Assembly (NCBI GenBank): GCA_035647435.1
Contig: DASRNM010000107.1
Span: 1-5,976 of the forward strand
DNA: 5,976 nucleotides
Source of the DNA: JAAZFZ01 sp035647435
Lineage (GTDB): Bacteria; Bacillota; Clostridia; Oscillospirales; Acutalibacteraceae
Direction: 5' to 3'
The notes under the pieces are model-generated. The model was not told where the DNA came from and ran no database searches. It saw nothing but the letters and a program-made list of their open reading frames with translations. Numbering within the stretch: the stretch's first letter is position 1; each line of letters begins with the position of its first letter. The position numbers and the translations under genes were made by a program. Positions 5,964 through 5,976 of the stretch are shown in pieces.

Positions 5964-5976
5964 ATACATTATATAT

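Noticed and set aside
5968..5973. TATAAT on the minus strand just upstream of the phosphatase gene, a possible -10 box
   Set aside because: A start seven bases downstream would fall inside the ribosome binding site, leaving almost no leader, and any -35 lies outside the window. More likely chance in AT-rich sequence.

Overview
The window reads as a piece of a chromosome from a moderately AT-rich member of the Bacillota, most likely a clostridial gut or anaerobe lineage. The grounds are strong AAGGGAG/GAGGTGAT-type ribosome binding sites, frequent TTG and GTG starts, a greA-lysS gene pair, a QueT-type ECF transporter component with a preQ1-like leader, and a sigma-A-type consensus promoter. 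Species cannot be named from this sequence. All seven genes lie on the minus strand, so transcription runs from the right edge (5976) to the left edge (1). No mobile element, CRISPR array, tRNA or rRNA was seen, and no gap between genes exceeds 300 bases.

Right block (5952 to 3656): a HAD-superfamily IIA (NagD-like) phosphatase, then a QueT-family queuosine-precursor transporter S component, then a 275-residue protein I do not recognise. The 61-base gap before queT is almost filled by a compact hairpin plus an A-rich tail ending in the Shine-Dalgarno sequence. This closely resembles a class I preQ1 riboswitch acting on translation of the transporter. All three genes use non-ATG starts (TTG, TTG, GTG), each supported by a well-placed ribosome binding site.

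Middle (3655 to 3492): a 164-base gap with a textbook promoter, TTGACA, 17 bases, TATAAT, driving the next block.

Left block (3491 to 1): greA (transcript-cleavage elongation factor), lysS (class II lysyl-tRNA synthetase), and two family 2 glycosyltransferases. The second of these overlaps the first by ATGA and runs off the window edge. A small hairpin sits between greA and lysS. The glycosyltransferases look like the start of a cell-surface polysaccharide cluster placed directly behind a housekeeping operon.

Most of the content is conventional. The best candidates for a second look are the intercistronic preQ1-like element, whose loop deviates from the remembered consensus, and the unrecognised protein encoded immediately after the transporter it probably controls.
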